DNA from: Devosia crocina
GTDB taxonomy: Bacteria; Pseudomonadota; Alphaproteobacteria; Rhizobiales; Devosiaceae
Length of the DNA: 64,000 nt
Direction of reading: 5' to 3'
NCBI RefSeq assembly: GCF_900116545.1
Contig: NZ_FPCK01000002.1
Coordinates: 372,001 to 436,000 of the forward strand
Shown here: in pieces, positions 9,013 to 17,022 of the stretch
Numbering within the stretch: position 1 is the first letter of the stretch
Layout: every line of letters begins with the position of its first letter
Program-made: the position numbers and the translations under genes
Notes under the pieces: model-generated
Seen by the model: the letters and a program-made list of their open reading frames with translations, nothing else
Databases searched by the model: none
What the model was told of the DNA's origin: nothing

Positions 9013-9020
9013 CGGGAAGG

Positions 9021-9140
9021 CCCCTCACCCAGCCCTCTCCCCAGAGGGGCGAGGGGATGGCATCGAGTTCGGAACGCATTCTGTTCAGAGCCACCAGCCC
9101 AGTCCCCTCGCCCCTCGGGGGAGAGGGTTAGGGTGAGGGG
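9021..9140. repeat. Long palindromic intergenic repeat (family B)
   Basis: CCCCTCACCC at 9021-9030 pairs with GGGTGAGGGG at 9131-9140. Inner hairpins CTCTCCCCAGAGGGGCGAG and CTCGCCCCTCGGGGGAGAG mirror those of the element at 7019-7146, while the central bases differ. Conserved arms with variable centre indicate a dispersed repeat family. Confidence 0.8.
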
Positions 9141-9182
9141 GTGTTCAACGGTCTTCGAGCCCCCAGCCACCCCAGAAACGAC

Positions 9183-9206
9183 AAAAGGCGCCCGATCGGA
9201 CGCCTT
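9183..9206 (-). terminator. Terminator of the DUF1127 gene
   Basis: On the minus strand: AAGGCGTCC, loop GATC, GGGCGCCTT (one T-G pair), followed by TTTTGT. It starts about 26 bp after the stop of the small gene at 9233. Confidence 0.8.
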
Positions 9207-9232
9207 CATCATCGTAGTTTTGTCGCTAAAAC

Positions 9233-9379
9233 TTAGGCGACGTAGGTACCGCGAGCGATGTTCTTGATATCACCCTTGGTGATGCCGAGGTCGTTCAGCT
9301 GGCGCGTGTCGAGCGCGTTGAGCTCGCGCAGGGTGCGCTGGTAGCGGGCGTAGTCGGCGATCTTCTTTGCAATGTTCAT
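9233..9379 (-). CDS. Small DUF1127 (YjiS-like) protein
   Basis: 48-aa basic protein. The second half reads ALDTRQLNDLGITKGDI, the hallmark DUF1127 core. An AAGGGGAACC ribosome site precedes the ATG by about 5 bases, and a dedicated terminator follows, so it is a monocistronic small gene. DUF1127 proteins are abundant in alphaproteobacteria; a few have been linked to RNA binding and small-RNA maturation (for example CcaF1 of Rhodobacter), but the role here is unknown. Confidence 0.85.
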   Translation of the reverse strand: MNIAKKIADYARYQRTLRELNALDTRQLNDLGITKGDIKNIARGTYVA

Positions 9380-9560
9380 TTCGGTTCCCCTTCGTTTGAT
9401 GACCCTTATCTAGAGGGAACCGGTCGTGATTAGTAGATGGCCCTTGTGCACATCCGTTATGCACTGAACGCACACAAAAGAGGCATATGGTTCATCTTTG
9501 GTTTATGGGCGGGAGTTCAATGACACAAGCGCCACAGGGTAAGTCTCTGCCAACACATCG

Positions 9561-9590
9561 AAAACCGGGATCCACATGCGCAGATCCCGG
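9561..9590 (-). terminator. Terminator downstream of cydX
   Basis: On the minus strand, arms CCGGGATC and GATCCCGG enclose a 10-base loop and are followed by TTTT. It lies 36 bp after the cydX stop and would close the cydABX transcript. The arm sequence resembles part of the family C repeat, so the terminator may derive from such a repeat. Confidence 0.65.
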
Positions 9591-9626
9591 CTTGATTGAA
9601 CCAACCGGCGAAGTTTGAGCCATGCG

Positions 9627-9758
9627 CTAAAGGACGGTCGGCTCCCGCCCTGCTTCCCGCGCAATGCGCCTGTCTTCGCGCATTTCAAACCACATCGCGT
9701 TGAGAATGCCGAAAGTACAGGCAAGGCCGAGGCCAAGGATCCAGGCGAAGTACCACAT
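9627..9758 (-). CDS. cydX: Cytochrome bd oxidase small subunit CydX
   Basis: 43-aa protein starting MWYFAWILGLGLA, one membrane helix followed by a charged tail (EMREDRRIAREAGREP). This matches the CydX/YbgT family, whose members begin MWYFAWILG and stabilise the haem site of the CydAB oxidase. The ATG lies 8 bp after the cydB stop, with GAGGTGCATC in front as ribosome site. It is the third gene of the cydABX operon. Confidence 0.92.
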   Translation of the reverse strand: MWYFAWILGLGLACTFGILNAMWFEMREDRRIAREAGREPTVL

Positions 9759-9766
9759 GATGCACC

Positions 9767-10912
9767 TCAGTATGCGTTGGGGTTTTTGGTGATGCTCTGG
9801 GGCGAAACCGTGCCGCGCATGACGCGGAAGACCCAGGCCGTGTAAGCGAGAATAAGAGGCAGGAAGATCACCGTCGCCACTAGCATGATGAATAAGGTCA
9901 TCTGGCTCGATGACGAGTCCCACAGCGTCAATCCCGCCTGCGGCACAGTCGAAGAGGGCAGGAGAAACGGGTAGAGCGAAAGGCCAGCCGAGCCAATGAT
10001 GCCCGTTATGCCGATGCTTGTCGCCAAGAGGGCCGGCACCCTCCAGCGCGTCCAGAAACTGAGCACGGCAAGCGCCATGCCGCCAAAACCAAGCGCCGGG
10101 GCCGTCAACATCCAGGGATAGGTGGTATAATTGCTTAACCACCCACCGCGCACGAGATCGACCGTCTTGGCGAGCGGATTGATCGGGGCATTGGGGGCGG
10201 TGACGCTGCTGATCACGTGACCATCAAGAAAGCCCACCCAGATCCCACCGATCGCAAACAGCGCGATGGTGGCAAGGCCTGTTCCCATGCCGATGCGCCG
10301 GGCCCGCTCTGCCAGCACTCCTTCTGTACGTCCCGCGATCACCGCTGCCCCTTGTGTGGCGATCATGGCGAGGCTCACGAGCCCGCACAGCAGAGCAAAG
10401 GGCATGAGCAGCTGAAAGAAATTGCCGGTATAGAATGCCCGCATGGACCCATCGAGGTGGAAGGGCGCACCCAGCAGCACATTGCCAACCGCCACCCCGA
10501 AGATGAGGGCTGGCACGGCGCCCCCGACGAACAGTGCCCAGTCCCAAGCATCGCGCCAGCGCTTGTCCGTGATTTTGCCGCGGAACTTGAACCCCACCGG
10601 CCGGAGGATCAGGGCGAGGAGGATCACGATCATGGCAAGATAAAAGCCGGAAAAGCTTACCGCATAAAGCGGCGGGAAGGCTGCAAAGATCGCCCCGCCA
10701 CCAAGCACGAGCCAGACCTGATTGCCTTCCCATGTGGGGCCGACAACGTTGAGCAGCACGCGCCGCTCGTCGTCGGTGCGGGCGGCAAAGGGCAGCAGGG
10801 CCCCTACCCCCATATCCCGGCCGCCCATGATGGCGAACCCGATCAGCAATATGCCCAGCAGCAGCCACCAGATGAGCCGCAACGCTTCATAGTCGAGTGG
10901 AATGGTGCTCAT
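9767..10912 (-). CDS. cydB: Cytochrome bd ubiquinol oxidase subunit II
   Basis: 381-aa integral membrane protein of the CydB (Cyt_bd_oxida_II) family with about eight or nine hydrophobic segments. The N-terminal GGRDMGVGALLPF and the following GPTWEGNQVWLVLGGGAIFAAFPP blocks are typical of the family. Together with CydA and CydX it forms the high-affinity quinol oxidase used at low oxygen. Its ATG overlaps the cydA stop by four bases (ATGA), showing translational coupling. Confidence 0.95.
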   Translation of the reverse strand: MSTIPLDYEALRLIWWLLLGILLIGFAIMGGRDMGVGALLPFAARTDDERRVLLNVVGPTWEGNQVWLVLGGGAIFAAFPPLYAVSFSGFYLAMIVILLALILRPVGFKFRGKITDKRWRDAWDWALFVGGAVPALIFGVAVGNVLLGAPFHLDGSMRAFYTGNFFQLLMPFALLCGLVSLAMIATQGAAVIAGRTEGVLAERARRIGMGTGLATIALFAIGGIWVGFLDGHVISSVTAPNAPINPLAKTVDLVRGGWLSNYTTYPWMLTAPALGFGGMALAVLSFWTRWRVPALLATSIGITGIIGSAGLSLYPFLLPSSTVPQAGLTLWDSSSSQMTLFIMLVATVIFLPLILAYTAWVFRVMRGTVSPQSITKNPNAY

Positions 10913-12507
10913 GCGCCGAGCTCCTTAGTCATGGGAGTAACGGGCAGGGCGGCGACGACAAAGTCGTCCTCATCCTGCGGTTCGTGGAAGACGTGGTCCT
11001 TCGGGCCTGCTTTGACGATGCGCACCATGAGCCAGATCATGATCACGAAAAGCACCGTATAAAGGAGGGTGAAGAAGGTCAGCGAAATGACTAGGTCCCA
11101 GAAGTTGAGGCCCGAGGCCGCGTAGAAGGTGGGAAGAACGCCTTCCACCACCCAGGGCTGCCGGCCGAATTCGGCAATGAACCAGCCTGCCTCGATGGCA
11201 ATCCAAGGGGTGGGCAGCAGGAAGAAGCTAAGCCACAGCAAGTTCTTGTTGGTCTCGAGTTTGCCGGTCGAGGCTTTCCAGAACCAGAAGGCGAAGAAGG
11301 CGATAAAGAAAAAGCCCAGACCCATCATGATCCGGAAGGTCCAAAAGAGCGGCCAGACGTCGGGGACCGTGTCTTCTGCCGCCATAGCAATTTCCGTATC
11401 GGTAGCGTTGCCGACATCCTCGCGATATCTCTTGAGCAACAGACCGTAGCCTAGATCCGCCCAGTGTTGGTCGAAGGTGGCGCGGGCAGACTGATCGGCT
11501 GCATCGGCGCGAATGGCTTGAAGCGCCTCATAGGCGATCATGCCCGAGCGAATGCGCTCTTCGGCCCGATCGACAAGCGGGTGAATGCCTTCGAGTTCCT
11601 CCTCGAGTGAGCGTGTCGTGATCAGCCCGCCAAGCCATGGCAACTGGATCTGCCAGATGGGTTCGCCGTCGCTGCCCGGAAAAGCCAGCACGGTCCATGG
11701 TGCGGGCGCGGGTTCGGTGTGAAAGCTCGCTTCGATCGCCGCGATCTTCATCTTCTGATGTTCGGTTGCGACATAACCGCTCTCATCGCCCAGCACCACG
11801 ACCGAAAGGGATGCCGCAAGGCCAAAGCTGGCCGCAACGACCATCGAACGTTTGGCGATTTCGACATGCTTGCCGCGCGCCAGGTAAAAAGCTGAAATGG
11901 CGAAGATAAATACTGCGCCGCACACATAACCCGCGCTGACGGTGTGCACGAACTTGGCCTGCGCAACCGAATTGAACAGCACGGCGACAAAGTCGGTGAC
12001 CTCCATGCGCATGGTGTCGGGGTTGAACTTGGAGCCGACCGGGTTCTGCATCCAGCCATTGGCGATCAGGATCCAGAGCGCGGACAGGTTCGTGCCGAGC
12101 GCCACAAGCCAGGTGACGACGAGGTGTCCTACCTTGCTCAGCCGGTCCCAGCCGAAAAAGAACAGGCCGATGAACGAAGCTTCGAGGAAGAAGGCCATCA
12201 ATCCTTCGATGGCGAGCGGGGCGCCAAAGACGTCGCCGACATAGTGGCTATAATAGCTCCAGTTCATGCCAAACTGGAATTCCATGACGATGCCTGTTGC
12301 CACCCCCATGGCGAAATTGACACCAAACAGGGTGCCCCAGAAGAGCGTCGCCTTGCGCCAGATTTCCCGGCCGGTCATCACATAGACGCTTTCCATGATG
12401 GCCATCAGGAAACTGAGGCCAAGCGTCAGCGGAACGAATATGAAGTGATACATCGCGGTGGCGGCAAATTGCCACCGCGAGAGTTCTACGACCGTCATGT
12501 CGATCAT
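10909..12507 (-). CDS. cydA: Cytochrome bd ubiquinol oxidase subunit I
   Basis: 532-aa haem-carrying subunit. Visible ligands and motifs are the N-terminal His in YHFIFVPLTLG (haem b595 ligand in E. coli numbering H19), His in FVHTVSAGYV (H186, b558) and Met in FRIMMGLGF (M393, b558). The quinol-site Lys/Glu occur in GDESGYVATEHQKMKIAAIEA, here split over two stretches, and EFGRQPW closes the set. All are intact, so the oxidase should be functional. First gene of cydABX; the upstream gap to cydD holds an FNR box at 12593-12606. Confidence 0.96.
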   Translation of the reverse strand: MIDMTVVELSRWQFAATAMYHFIFVPLTLGLSFLMAIMESVYVMTGREIWRKATLFWGTLFGVNFAMGVATGIVMEFQFGMNWSYYSHYVGDVFGAPLAIEGLMAFFLEASFIGLFFFGWDRLSKVGHLVVTWLVALGTNLSALWILIANGWMQNPVGSKFNPDTMRMEVTDFVAVLFNSVAQAKFVHTVSAGYVCGAVFIFAISAFYLARGKHVEIAKRSMVVAASFGLAASLSVVVLGDESGYVATEHQKMKIAAIEASFHTEPAPAPWTVLAFPGSDGEPIWQIQLPWLGGLITTRSLEEELEGIHPLVDRAEERIRSGMIAYEALQAIRADAADQSARATFDQHWADLGYGLLLKRYREDVGNATDTEIAMAAEDTVPDVWPLFWTFRIMMGLGFFFIAFFAFWFWKASTGKLETNKNLLWLSFFLLPTPWIAIEAGWFIAEFGRQPWVVEGVLPTFYAASGLNFWDLVISLTFFTLLYTVLFVIMIWLMVRIVKAGPKDHVFHEPQDEDDFVVAALPVTPMTKELGA

Positions 12508-12592
12508 GGCCGGCTTTGCCTCTCTGGTGCTGCGGATGGCCGAGAGTAGCCATCACCCGGCATTCCAATGCCCGCAGAAAAGCATTGCGGCA

Positions 12593-12606
12593 TTGACATG
12601 GATCAA
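12593..12606. promoter_or_regulatory. FNR-type binding site between cydA and cydD
   Basis: TTGACATGGATCAA matches the FNR/Anr consensus TTGAT-N4-ATCAA at 9 of 10 positions. It sits 86 bp before the cydA start and 68 bp before the cydD start, in the only gap between the divergent cydABX and cydDC operons. An fnr gene lies 3.5 kb away at 16131-16853. Oxygen control of both operons is the likely outcome. Confidence 0.8.
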
Positions 12607-12673
12607 GGATGCCGCCGCTGCCTCGATTTAGGCTGCAGATGAAGGCGCAACATGCTGTCCGCCTTGGCAAGCA

Positions 12674-14413
12674 TTGACCAAGAAGACCAACGTGACACCC
12701 CAAGACAAAGCTGCCGGCAAGGCTCTCGCACGATTGCAGCGTGATGGCGGCCGGGCCATCTGGTTCGCCATTGCCCTTCCCCTGCTCTCGGGAGGATTGC
12801 TCGTTTGGCAGGCATCGACGCTCGCTCATATCATTGGCCAAGCCATAGAGGGCGGCGAAACTCTTCCCCTGCTGCTTCCCGCTTTGGGGCTGGTGCTGGC
12901 GCTGCTCACCGTACGCTCGGGGCTTTCGGCTCTGGGGGACTGGTTTGGAACTCTCGCGGCCGAAACGATCAAACGCAATCTGCGCGAGGCGCTGTTCTCG
13001 ACGCTGCTCGCCCGTTCGCCACGCGATCAGAACCTGCCGCCCTCGGGCGCTGCCGTGACCGCAATCGTAGACCAAGTGGAGGCACTTGATGGGTACTTCG
13101 CCAGATACTTGCCGGCATCGGCTCAGGCCGCATTGCTGCCGCTCGTATTCGGCGCCATCATCTTGCCGCTCGATTGGGTGGCCGGCCTGCTGTTTCTCTT
13201 CAGCGCGCCACTGATTCCCGCTTTCATGGCGCTGGTGGGCTGGGGCGCTCAGGCAGCGACCGACCGGCAGGCACAGGCTCTCACGCGCCTCACGGGACGT
13301 TTTGCGGATCGGCTGCGGGGTCTTCTCACGCTCAAGCTCTTCGGCCGTGAAGCTGCCGAGATAGAGGGCATCGTTTCGGCAAGCGAAGCGCTACGCCGCA
13401 GAACGCTCAGCGTTCTTGCAATTGCGTTCCTGTCTTCGGCAGTCCTCGAATTTTTTGCAGCCCTTGGCGTTGCCGGTGTCGCACTTTATCTCGGGCTCAC
13501 CTTCATAGACTATCTGCACCTGCGCACCTCGCCGCTGACGCTGGAGCTGGCGCTGTTTCTTCTTTTGATGGCGCCGGAGGTCTACAATCCGTTGCGCCTC
13601 CTCGCCGCTCATTACCATGATCGCGCGAGCGCCAGAGCCGCCATCGCCGAGATCGAGCGCCAACTTGGAGAGCTGCCCCATGCAGCCACCCCGCTCGCTG
13701 ATGTCGTGCCGCGCGGCGGCCGCGCCCTTGGCCTTGCACTTTGCGATGTGACACTGCGCACGCCGGATGGTCAGCGCCTCGTGCTCGATCGAATTTGTTG
13801 CCATGTCGCGCCCGGGCAACATGCCGCGCTCCTGGGCCCGAGCGGCCAGGGCAAGTCGACCCTTCTCGAGGCGATAGCTGGTTTGCGCTCGAGCGCCGGC
13901 GAGATCTGTCTCGATGGCGTCGGCATCAAGGCCTGGAGCGAACAGGACCTGCGCGCGCGCACATTCCTGATGACCCAAAAGCCGAAGCTCCTTCATGCCA
14001 GCATCGCCGAGAACATCGCGCTTGCCCGCCCGGGCGCGAGCCGGCGAGAGATCGAAACGGCAGCCGAACGGGCCGGCGTAGCCCGGTTTGCCGCAGCCCT
14101 GCCGGCCGGACTCGATACCCCTATCGGGGAGGACGGGATCGGTCTTTCTGGCGGGCAGGCTCAGCGTGTTGCTCTGGGGCGCCTTTTTCTGCGCGATGCT
14201 GGTCTTATTCTCCTTGATGAACCGACCGCCCATCTCGATGCCGAACTCGAGGCCGAACTGATCGGCTCGATCCTCGACTATGCGCGCGGGCGCACGCTCA
14301 TCATCGCCACTCACTCGCTTGTCGTTGCCCGCCGCCTCGACAAGGCTTGGCGCATCGCCGGCCAAAGTCTTCACCCGCTCGCCCTTCCCCAGGCACGAAA
14401 GGGTGTCGCATGA
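12674..14413 (+). CDS. cydD: ABC exporter subunit CydD (cytochrome bd assembly)
   Basis: 579-aa half-transporter: five or six membrane segments in residues about 25-320, then a nucleotide-binding domain with Walker A GPSGQGKST, signature LSGGQAQRVALGR and Walker B LILLDEPTAHLD. CydDC exports thiols (cysteine/glutathione) and is needed for haem insertion into cytochrome bd. The longest frame opens with TTG at 12674; GTG at 12692 is an alternative, and neither has a strong ribosome site. It overlaps cydC by four bases. Confidence 0.92.
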   Translation: MTKKTNVTPQDKAAGKALARLQRDGGRAIWFAIALPLLSGGLLVWQASTLAHIIGQAIEGGETLPLLLPALGLVLALLTVRSGLSALGDWFGTLAAETIKRNLREALFSTLLARSPRDQNLPPSGAAVTAIVDQVEALDGYFARYLPASAQAALLPLVFGAIILPLDWVAGLLFLFSAPLIPAFMALVGWGAQAATDRQAQALTRLTGRFADRLRGLLTLKLFGREAAEIEGIVSASEALRRRTLSVLAIAFLSSAVLEFFAALGVAGVALYLGLTFIDYLHLRTSPLTLELALFLLLMAPEVYNPLRLLAAHYHDRASARAAIAEIERQLGELPHAATPLADVVPRGGRALGLALCDVTLRTPDGQRLVLDRICCHVAPGQHAALLGPSGQGKSTLLEAIAGLRSSAGEICLDGVGIKAWSEQDLRARTFLMTQKPKLLHASIAENIALARPGASRREIETAAERAGVARFAAALPAGLDTPIGEDGIGLSGGQAQRVALGRLFLRDAGLILLDEPTAHLDAELEAELIGSILDYARGRTLIIATHSLVVARRLDKAWRIAGQSLHPLALPQARKGVA

Positions 14414-16062
14414 GTGTCTTCGCTATGCTCTTTCCCCTGTTTCGCCGGCGCTTTGGCGCGCTGGCGCTGACCCTCTTGCTGTCAGCCATCGCCCTTGCCG
14501 CCGGTACCGCCCTTCTCGGCACATCGGGCTGGTTCATCACCGCGACGGCCCTGACCACACTGGGCCTCGGGTTCAATCTCTTTGTGCCCTCGGCCCTCGT
14601 GCGCGCCTTCTCCTTTATCCGCATTCTAGCCCGTTATGGCGAGCGGTTCGTGGGCCACAATGCGACCTTGCGACTGCTTTCGGATCTGCGGGGTTGGCTT
14701 TTCGCGGCCTTGTTCCCGCGCTTGCCGCTGAGCGATCGCTCCATTCGCCACGGCGATCTCGTCAGCCGGCTTACGGCCGATGTGGATGCGCTCGATGTCG
14801 CTTTCCTCGTTGCCATAGGCCCAATGCTCGGCGCCGTCATTATCGGTACCGGAATGACCGCTGTGCTTGCCTGGTTTCTTCCCGAGGCCGCGATCATCTA
14901 CGCACTGGCTCTCGGCTGCGCAATTCTCCTCGTTCCCGCCGCACTCATCGTCGTGTCGCGACGCTTTGGACGGGCTGCCATCAGCGCCGCGGCAGACACC
15001 CGTGTCGCCATCTATGACGCCATAGGCGGCCACGCTGACCTGACCCTGCTCGGCATTTTGGGCACCACGCATCGGCGTTTTGCGGGCGGGGCACAAAATC
15101 TTCTCGATAGGCGTCTGACCTTGGCCGCGTTGACCACTGCTGCTACCGCCGCTGTTCAAATTCTCGCCGCTATCGCACTCACCGGCACGCTTTGGCAGGG
15201 CCTCGTCGCCTACACTGACGGAACGATCGATGCCGCCGTTTTGGTGGGGCTTGTTCTTGCCGTGATAGGGAGTTTTGAAGCCACCACCGTCATCGTGCGT
15301 AGCGTAAGCAAGGCGGCGGCGGCGCTCGCCGCGGCAGAGCGCCTGACGAACCTTGCCAATCTTCCGGCTGCAATCGTCGAACCGCGGCAGCCAATCAGCT
15401 TCCCGCTCGATCAGCCGATCGCCTTCTCGGATGTCCACTTTTCCTACAAGGGGGGCGCACCAGTACTCCGCGGCGTTTCACTGACGATCCGGCCCGGAGA
15501 GCGCATTGCCATCACCGGACCCAGTGGAGGGGGCAAATCGACGCTGCTGCGTCTGCTTCTGCGCCTCAATGAAGCGCAAAGCGGCACGCTTCGGCTGGGC
15601 AAGGTGCCGCTCGAACGGATCGCCAGTGCGGACCTGCATGCCCATGTTGCGCTGCTCAGTCAGGACAGCCCCGTCTTTATCGACACGGTCCGCAACAATC
15701 TGCGTATCGCCCAGCCTCTGGCGGATGATGCCGCGCTCTGGGCCGCGCTTGAAGCTGCTCGTCTCGACACGTTTGTCGCTAGCCTACCAGAGGGATTGGA
15801 TACGCTGATTGGCGAGGCGGGCCGCACATTGTCTGCCGGGCAGATGCGCCGCCTCAGTCTTGCTCGCACCCTGTTGTCGAATGCCCCGGTGATCCTTCTC
15901 GACGAGCCCACGAACGCGCTTGACCGTGCCAACGAGCTTGGCTTTTTCGAGACGCTTGCCGCCGCCACGGCAGGTCGCACGCTCATCATGGTCACCCATG
16001 CCGACATTCCGGAGGGGACAGTCGATCGTGTGATGGAAATGCGAGATGGCCGGCTGGTATAG
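14410..16062 (+). CDS. cydC: ABC exporter subunit CydC (cytochrome bd assembly)
   Basis: 550-aa partner of CydD. The membrane domain covers residues about 10-300 and the ATPase domain has Walker A GPSGGGKSTL, a slightly divergent signature LSAGQMRRLSLAR and Walker B VILLDEPTNALD. The ATG at 14410 overlaps the cydD stop (ATGA), preferred over an upstream in-frame start inside cydD. Forms a heterodimeric thiol exporter with CydD. No terminator is obvious in the 68 bp before the convergent fnr gene. Confidence 0.93.
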   Translation: MSVFAMLFPLFRRRFGALALTLLLSAIALAAGTALLGTSGWFITATALTTLGLGFNLFVPSALVRAFSFIRILARYGERFVGHNATLRLLSDLRGWLFAALFPRLPLSDRSIRHGDLVSRLTADVDALDVAFLVAIGPMLGAVIIGTGMTAVLAWFLPEAAIIYALALGCAILLVPAALIVVSRRFGRAAISAAADTRVAIYDAIGGHADLTLLGILGTTHRRFAGGAQNLLDRRLTLAALTTAATAAVQILAAIALTGTLWQGLVAYTDGTIDAAVLVGLVLAVIGSFEATTVIVRSVSKAAAALAAAERLTNLANLPAAIVEPRQPISFPLDQPIAFSDVHFSYKGGAPVLRGVSLTIRPGERIAITGPSGGGKSTLLRLLLRLNEAQSGTLRLGKVPLERIASADLHAHVALLSQDSPVFIDTVRNNLRIAQPLADDAALWAALEAARLDTFVASLPEGLDTLIGEAGRTLSAGQMRRLSLARTLLSNAPVILLDEPTNALDRANELGFFETLAAATAGRTLIMVTHADIPEGTVDRVMEMRDGRLV

Positions 16063-16130
16063 CAGCAACACCTCCTAGGGGAGAGCGTACGCCAAAATCG
16101 CTGTGCTGATTAGTGAGCGGCCTTCTACCG

Positions 16131-16853
16131 TTACCCGCACCGCAGCCGCAATTGGGCCAGGTCCCGCACCGTGACATGCCGATAATTGGCAATTTCGATC
16201 ACCTTGTCGGCCTTGAGCTTGCTGATCTGCCGGCTCACAGTTTCGATCGTAAGGCCCAGGAAATCGGCGATATCGGCCCGGCTCAGCGGCAGATCGAACG
16301 TCGTTATCGCCTCATCCTCGCTGGGGTCGATATGCGTGGCGATGAGATAAAGAAAGCTCGCCACCTTTTCGCCGGCTGTCTTGCGGCCAAGGGTCACCAT
16401 CCAGTCACGTGCCTCGTCCAACTCGCGAAGGGCCTGCATCATCACCCGGTGCTCCAGCGCGCCGCTATCACGCATCATGGCTTCGAGCGCTGGCTTGGGA
16501 ATCATGCACAGATCGACATCGGAAGCCGTCTCCACGCTGACGCGGCTTTCCTGCGCGAAAGGCCGGCCGAGCAGATCCGGCGCAAATTGCAGCCCCACCA
16601 CCTGCTGGCGTCCATCTTCGAGCACCTTGGTCAGCTTAACCACCCCGCGCAAGACGTTGGCATAGCCCGTGATCGGCATGGCATCGCCTAGCAGCTCCTC
16701 GCCTTCGCTCCGATGCACCCGCCGGGACTGTTTGGACAAGGTCACCAGCTGCTCGGCCGAGAGAGCACCACAAATGCCTTGATGCCGCGCCTCGCAGCTC
16801 TGGCACAAAACAGGCACTTCCGAATTGTGAATGTCCTTGCGAACCGTTTGCAT
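16131..16853 (-). CDS. fnr: FNR-type oxygen-sensing transcriptional regulator
   Basis: 240-aa Crp/FNR protein. Cysteines C17, C20 and C28 (C-x2-C-x7-C) plus C116 are present, enough to hold an oxygen-labile [4Fe-4S] cluster as in alphaproteobacterial FnrN/FnrL. The C-terminal helix-turn-helix LSRADIADFLGLTIETVSRQ carries the E-x2-SR recognition residues that read TTGAT half-sites. The start at 16853 is chosen because a GGGAG site lies 8 bases upstream. Its probable target is the box at 12593 between cydA and cydD. FixK is less likely because of the four cysteines. Confidence 0.92.
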   Translation of the reverse strand: MQTVRKDIHNSEVPVLCQSCEARHQGICGALSAEQLVTLSKQSRRVHRSEGEELLGDAMPITGYANVLRGVVKLTKVLEDGRQQVVGLQFAPDLLGRPFAQESRVSVETASDVDLCMIPKPALEAMMRDSGALEHRVMMQALRELDEARDWMVTLGRKTAGEKVASFLYLIATHIDPSEDEAITTFDLPLSRADIADFLGLTIETVSRQISKLKADKVIEIANYRHVTVRDLAQLRLRCG

Positions 16854-16971
16854 GGATCGAGCTCCCGACTGTCCTGGAAATAAGCTCACGCCGTCCAAGT
16901 TATAAGCCGAAGTTTTGTCGCTGTGCCAACGGGTCGCATGGGCGCATAGCAACACGCACAACAGACAGCTC

Positions 16972-17002
16972 TTGACCTTCCCACCATGGGAAGGATTACT
17001 TA
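16972..17002 (+). promoter_or_regulatory. MerR/CueR-type copper promoter of copA
   Basis: TTGACC (-35, 16972-16977) and TACTTA (-10, 16997-17002) are separated by 19 bp, the over-long spacer typical of promoters twisted open by MerR-family activators. The spacer region contains a perfect inverted repeat CCTTCCC-ACCAT-GGGAAGG (16976-16994), matching the CueR consensus ACCTTCC-N7-GGAAGG. The copA ATG is 21 bp downstream. Confidence 0.88.
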
Positions 17003-17022
17003 TCTAAGGACGGAGCATCGCC

